A DNA stretch of 9,318 nucleotides, from contig JAOUGG010000065.1 in assembly GCA_029857855.1 (NCBI GenBank), positions 1-9,318 on the forward strand, read 5' to 3'. This document shows positions 6,284-9,318 of the stretch, piece by piece; the stretch's first letter is position 1, and every line of letters starts with the position of its first letter. The DNA is from Acidimicrobiia bacterium. GTDB taxonomy: Bacteria > Actinomycetota > Acidimicrobiia > Acidimicrobiales > SZUA-35. The notes below the pieces were generated by a model. The model made no database searches. It saw only the letters and a program-made list of their open reading frames with translations, and was not told where the DNA came from. The translations under genes were made by a program, and so were the position numbers.

Positions 6284-6380
6284 TCGGGTGGGGGTGGATG
6301 CGGAGCGGGGTCGGGTGGGGGTGGATGCGAGCTGGGCCGGGAGGGGGTGGTTGCGGAGCGGGGCCGGGCGGGTGTGGCCC
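6284..6380 (+). repeat. G-rich tandem repeat, about 27-bp unit, three copies plus a degenerate fourth
   Basis: Units run 6284-6310 (27 nt), 6311-6336 (26 nt), 6337-6363 (27 nt) and a partial 6364-6380. Each begins YCGGG, has a five-G tract, then TGGWTGC and an AGC.GGG end. The first two are almost identical, and the third differs at a few bases. The + strand carries eleven tracts of three or more G, some separated by only 1-2 nt, so quadruplex or slipped-strand structures are plausible. The array fills most of the 138-bp gap between the convergent ends of gluQ and the DUF445 gene and would sit in the 3' untranslated end of gluQ mRNA. Confidence 0.85.
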
Positions 6381-6382
6381 CG
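6359..6382. terminator. GC-rich hairpin between convergent genes, possible bidirectional terminator
   Basis: CGGGGCC (6359-6365) and GGCCCCG (6376-6382) form a perfect 7-bp stem around a 10-nt loop. It begins 4 bp past the DUF445 stop codon on the minus strand and lies 110 bp past the gluQ stop on the plus strand. No T-tract follows on either side, so it is not a classical intrinsic terminator, but hairpins without T-tracts are common at actinobacterial gene ends. Confidence 0.45.
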
Positions 6383-6386
6383 ACGG

Positions 6387-7703
6387 TCAGGTCAACAGGA
6401 GTTCGGATACGGCGTGGATCGCCAGTCCGGCCAACCCGCCGACCAGCGTGCCGTTGATCCGGATGAACTGGAGGTCGCGCCCGACCTGCAGTTCGATCCG
6501 CTCGGCCGTCTCCGCCGTGTCCCACCGTTGCACCGTGGTGGCGATGAGATCGGCCACCTCGCCGCGGAACTGATCGGCGATGTAGCCGACGGCCTCGACG
6601 ATCCAGGTATCGATCTTGGCCCGGAGTTCCGGGTCGTCGGAGAGCGAACGCCCGGCCTCGGTCAAGGCCTCCTCGAGCCGTTGCCGCAATTCGGAGTCGG
6701 GTGACTCCGCCGCCTCGAGCAGCCCCGACTTGATGCGCTCCCAGAGCGTGGCCGACCAGGCTCGAACCTCCGGATGGTCGAGGAACTCCTCCTTGAGGGC
6801 CTCACCCCGCTCGATCATGGCCGGCGAGGTTCGCAGCTCCTCGGCCAGCCGGGCGGTGCGACGGTCGATGTCGACCCGCATCTCGTGGTTGCGGTCGCTG
6901 CCGATGTCGGTCAGGAACCGGCGGACGCCGGTGTAGATCTTGTCGAACACAGCGTCGTCGACGGGTTCGGGCACCCACCACGGCGACTCCTGGGTCAGGC
7001 GGTGGCGGAAGGTCTCCCGGTTGTCCTCCATGAACGTGCCGAGCCCGGCCAGCACCCCTTCGAGCAGGGTCTGGTGGTGGTCGCCGAGAATGGCGGCGTC
7101 GACCACCCGGCTCATGATCGGGGCCACCTTCACCGACTTCGCCCGCTCGACCACGACGGCCTCGATGCCGCCCTGAATGACCTCGTCCTGCAACACCTCG
7201 GTCATCCCTCGGACGACGGCCGCGCTCTGCTCCCCCACCAGCGTGGCGTTGCCGGGCTCGGCCAGCCAGTCGCCGAGACGCTGAGCCAGCTTCGCTTCCC
7301 GCAGCCGTTCGGTGATCACCGGGCGGGTGAGAAAGTTGTCCTGGACGAACGAACCCAGGCTGGCGCCGATCTCGTCCTTCCGCTTCTGGATGATGGCAGT
7401 GTGCGGGATCGGCAGGCCGAGCGGGTGCTTGAACAGGGCGGTCACAGCGAACCAGTCAGCCAGGGCCCCGACCATCGACGCCTCGGCGGCGGCCCGAACG
7501 TAGCCCCAGGCATTGCCGTCGACCTCGAGGCGGCGGGCGATCACGAAAATGATCCCCGCGATGACCAGAAGTGAGGTGGCCATCATCTTCATTCGTCGCA
7601 GGTCGGCCGCCCTGCTCTCGTCGACCACGAAGGGGCTGGGTACCGCGGCCGAGCCCGCCGCGGCGGAAACGCGCTGCTTGGTCTGGCCGTCGGTTCGATT
7701 CAC
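6387..7703 (-). CDS. DUF445 family membrane protein
   Basis: This 438-residue protein belongs to the DUF445 (YjiN-like) family, whose biochemical role is not established. The family fingerprint is clear: RMKMMATSLLVIAGIIFVIARRLE (37-60, first membrane segment), AAAEASMVGALADWFAVTALFKHPLGLPIPHTAIIQKRKDEIG (71-113), and the closing LQFIRINGTLVGGLAGLAIHAV (about 411-432, last membrane segment). Between them lies a long, charged, mostly helical region (about 115-410). This gives two membrane anchors near the ends with a large soluble body. The start is a GTG at 7703; the roughly 30 residues before the first membrane helix are typical. Internal starts such as M38 would begin right at that helix and are less likely. 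It follows the CopC-CopD gene by 63 bp on the same strand, but a hairpin with a T-tract lies between. No link to copper is visible in the protein itself. Confidence 0.88.
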   Translation of the reverse strand: MNRTDGQTKQRVSAAAGSAAVPSPFVVDESRAADLRRMKMMATSLLVIAGIIFVIARRLEVDGNAWGYVRAAAEASMVGALADWFAVTALFKHPLGLPIPHTAIIQKRKDEIGASLGSFVQDNFLTRPVITERLREAKLAQRLGDWLAEPGNATLVGEQSAAVVRGMTEVLQDEVIQGGIEAVVVERAKSVKVAPIMSRVVDAAILGDHHQTLLEGVLAGLGTFMEDNRETFRHRLTQESPWWVPEPVDDAVFDKIYTGVRRFLTDIGSDRNHEMRVDIDRRTARLAEELRTSPAMIERGEALKEEFLDHPEVRAWSATLWERIKSGLLEAAESPDSELRQRLEEALTEAGRSLSDDPELRAKIDTWIVEAVGYIADQFRGEVADLIATTVQRWDTAETAERIELQVGRDLQFIRINGTLVGGLAGLAIHAVSELLLT

Positions 7704-7730
7704 CGCCTACCAGGATGCCGCCGACCGCCC
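7704..7730 (-). promoter_or_regulatory. Candidate promoter region of the DUF445 gene
   Basis: Reading the minus strand towards the GTG at 7703, CATCCT (7712-7717) lies 8 nt before the start codon, inside a 10-nt string GGCATCCTGG that also precedes gluQ at nearly the same distance. This could be a -10 element giving a near-leaderless mRNA, but no good -35 is found at 17 nt. There is no Shine-Dalgarno for the GTG. Confidence 0.25.
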
Positions 7731-7761
7731 AAAAACACCCCGGGTAACGAAGGAGCGGGTG
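7731..7761 (-). terminator. Putative intrinsic terminator after the CopC-CopD gene
   Basis: On the minus strand, CACCC (7757-7761) can pair with GGGTG (7736-7740) around a 16-nt loop and is followed directly by five T (7731-7735). It starts 6 bp past the stop codon at 7767. The stem is only 5 bp, so termination may be partial, with read-through into the DUF445 gene. Confidence 0.4.
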
Positions 7762-7766
7762 GCGGC

Positions 7767-9318
7767 CTAGAGACCGGTGGCCACGAGCTGGGCGGTCACG
7801 GTGACCACGATCACCAGGAGCACGATCTCGGCGGAGACGAGCCGCTTCAGCATGTTCCCGAGCCCGACGTCGTCGGTTCTGGTGACCAACCGGGGGATCA
7901 CCACGAAGTGGTTCAGCCCACCGAGTGAAGCTGCAGCACCGACGAGCCCGAGCTTGGCCATGACAAGTCGACCCCAACCCGTCGTCCACAGCTGCGAAAC
8001 CGAGTCGAGGTGGTTGTAGGCGAGGATCGAGCCGGCCAGGGCGACGCCGACGAGGGATACCGAGGCCAGAACGGAGTAGCGAACCGCGACGTCGACCGCA
8101 CCGACCCGACGCTGGGCCGCCATCCGGCCCCGCAGGAGACAAGACAACACGATCACCCCGCCGATCCACACCGAACCGGCGAGCACGTGGGTCACCGTGA
8201 CCACGGCTGACATCAGCGGAGCGGAGCCGCCGAGCGTGTGCCCGTCGACCGTTGTGGCGGCCAGCAGTGCCACGACACCCAACATCGCTCCCGAACTGGC
8301 CGACGTCGGGTGCCACCGGAACAGCAGGGGGTTGAGTGAGGCATCGACTTGCTCGGCATTGTCGAGCGGCGGATGATTCGTTGCCGCCGGCGAGCGGGAT
8401 CCGGCGGCCACGACACCGACCCGGTTCATGTCGGCACGAATCATGTCGCTGCTCTGGTAGCCGATGGGCTTCCGGCCGAAGTGGCTGCCCGTCGACACGC
8501 CGAACGCGCCGATCAGAAAGAGAGCGACGGCTGCACCGAAGCGGGACGAGAGTGCCGTGGCCCATTCGACCGGGGACAACAGGGCCGACCAGTCGCCGGA
8601 CCGAACCGCGACCAGGGCCGCTGATTCGGCGATGGCTCCGCCTGCGACGACCAGCACGGCCCGCCGGGCGATGAGCTTCACCAGGCGTCCCTCGTCGAGT
8701 GTGCCCCGCAAGACGCGTACCAGGAAGATCAGCGCACCTATCGCAACGAGCGACCCGGCCATCGTCGCGAGCCGTCCGACGAGCGCGAGACCCCGCATAC
8801 CGACCGAGCCGTTCAGCTCGGTCTCGGGAACGGGCGGGATCGGGTCGGCGGCCACCGATACCGACTCGATGACGGGCCGACCGGCGTCGAACGAAGGCTT
8901 GGCCGCCGGGGCGGCCTCCGAATCAGGCAGGGCATCGGACCCCGGCGCCGGCGCCTGCTCCGGCGAAGGGGCCGACGCGTCGCCGGGCGAGTTGGCCGCG
9001 GTCTCGACCGCCGGCCCGATCGGCTCCTCGGCGTCGACGGTGAAGCTGAAGCCGCCGTTCAGAGCGTGGGAGTCGGCTGAGCGGATCGTCCACTGAACAC
9101 CTGTCTCGCCGCCGGCTATCGGTGGGTCGAAGTGCAGCAGGAAGGTGCGGCCGTCAGGGCTCTCCCAGGCGTTCGGGCTGCGGATGTCGCCATCGGCCTC
9201 GACCACCTGGAATCCGTCGCCGATCGGCTCGGTCTGATCGCTGAACACCAGCGTGATGTCGGTGACCGGATCGTCGAGGACCGCCCCGGCGCTCGGATCC
9301 GACGATTCCACGCCGGAG
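7767..9318 (-). CDS. CopC-CopD fusion copper-resistance/copper-uptake membrane protein, 5'-truncated by the window edge
   Basis: The visible 516 residues combine a periplasmic-side copper-binding CopC domain and a CopD membrane domain. The frame is open past 9311 to the right edge, so the GTG at 9311 is internal to the family's ASSDPAAGAVLD-type opening; the signal peptide and N-terminal copper-binding His are outside. Counting from that GTG, CopC spans 1-92 and keeps the copper-ligand pattern D80/H82 in SADSHALNGGFSF. An Ala/Pro/Glu-rich low-complexity linker follows (about 94-168). CopD has about eight membrane segments near 174-200, 213-236, 256-272, 338-353, 366-390, 413-431, 445-470 and 491-513, with DGHTLGG (356-362), VTHVLAGSVWIGGV (373-386) and LWTTGWGRLVMAK (441-453) as family signatures. 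The loop between segments 3 and 4 (272-337) is unusually long. Such fusions act in copper import or tolerance at the cytoplasmic membrane; direction cannot be decided here. Confidence 0.85.
   Translation of the reverse strand, partial: SGVESSDPSAGAVLDDPVTDITLVFSDQTEPIGDGFQVVEADGDIRSPNAWESPDGRTFLLHFDPPIAGGETGVQWTIRSADSHALNGGFSFTVDAEEPIGPAVETAANSPGDASAPSPEQAPAPGSDALPDSEAAPAAKPSFDAGRPVIESVSVAADPIPPVPETELNGSVGMRGLALVGRLATMAGSLVAIGALIFLVRVLRGTLDEGRLVKLIARRAVLVVAGGAIAESAALVAVRSGDWSALLSPVEWATALSSRFGAAVALFLIGAFGVSTGSHFGRKPIGYQSSDMIRADMNRVGVVAAGSRSPAATNHPPLDNAEQVDASLNPLLFRWHPTSASSGAMLGVVALLAATTVDGHTLGGSAPLMSAVVTVTHVLAGSVWIGGVIVLSCLLRGRMAAQRRVGAVDVAVRYSVLASVSLVGVALAGSILAYNHLDSVSQLWTTGWGRLVMAKLGLVGAAASLGGLNHFVVIPRLVTRTDDVGLGNMLKRLVSAEIVLLVIVVTVTAQLVATGL

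Noticed and set aside
6284..6380. The tandem repeats as a CRISPR array
   Set aside because: Units are directly adjacent with no unique spacers, are not palindromic, and no cas gene is present.
7456..8565. A 369-residue minus-strand ORF spanning the CopD end and the DUF445 start
   Set aside because: It is out of frame with both well-supported genes and is Arg/Gly-rich without recognisable domains.

Overview
The window looks like a stretch of chromosome from a high-GC actinobacterium. It has about two-thirds G+C or more, strongly G/C-ending codons, a menaquinone-type MenE, TANNNT-like -10 boxes lying close to start codons, and few Shine-Dalgarno sequences. The proteins read like those of Acidimicrobiia, but that placement is a judgement from protein style and not a search result. 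No mobile element, tRNA, rRNA, CRISPR array or phage gene is visible.

Layout from left to right: (1) the C-terminal part of menE on + (3-1085, start outside the window); (2) a convergent, 34-bp tail-overlapping nucleotidyltransferase of the LxAAGxGSRFGGxKQ type on - (1052-1891); (3) after a 238-bp divergent gap, a SulP/SLC26 anion transporter on + (2130-3632), preceded by a tiny proline-rich ORF whose stop overlaps the transporter start; (4) 18 bp further on, and convergent, a divergent ProA-like aldehyde dehydrogenase with an extra N-terminal segment on - (3651-5174); (5) a 102-bp divergent promoter gap, then gluQ, tRNA glutamyl-Q(34) synthetase, on + (5277-6248); (6) a 138-bp convergent gap holding a G-rich tandem repeat and a GC-rich hairpin; (7) a DUF445 membrane protein on - (6387-7703); (8) a CopC-CopD fusion on - (7767 to the right edge, start outside the window).

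Strand order is + - + - + - -, so nearly every gene must be its own transcription unit. Only the last pair could share a transcript, and a hairpin with a T-tract lies between them. The genes do not form one pathway: menaquinone synthesis, sugar-nucleotide-type activation, anion uptake, an NAD(P)-dependent dehydrogenase, tRNA modification, an envelope protein and copper handling simply sit side by side. I see no clear new multi-gene system. The best leads are the ProA-like protein with altered substrate motifs, the G-rich repeat/hairpin between gluQ and the DUF445 gene, the polyproline mini-ORF before sulP, and the unusual loop in the CopD domain.
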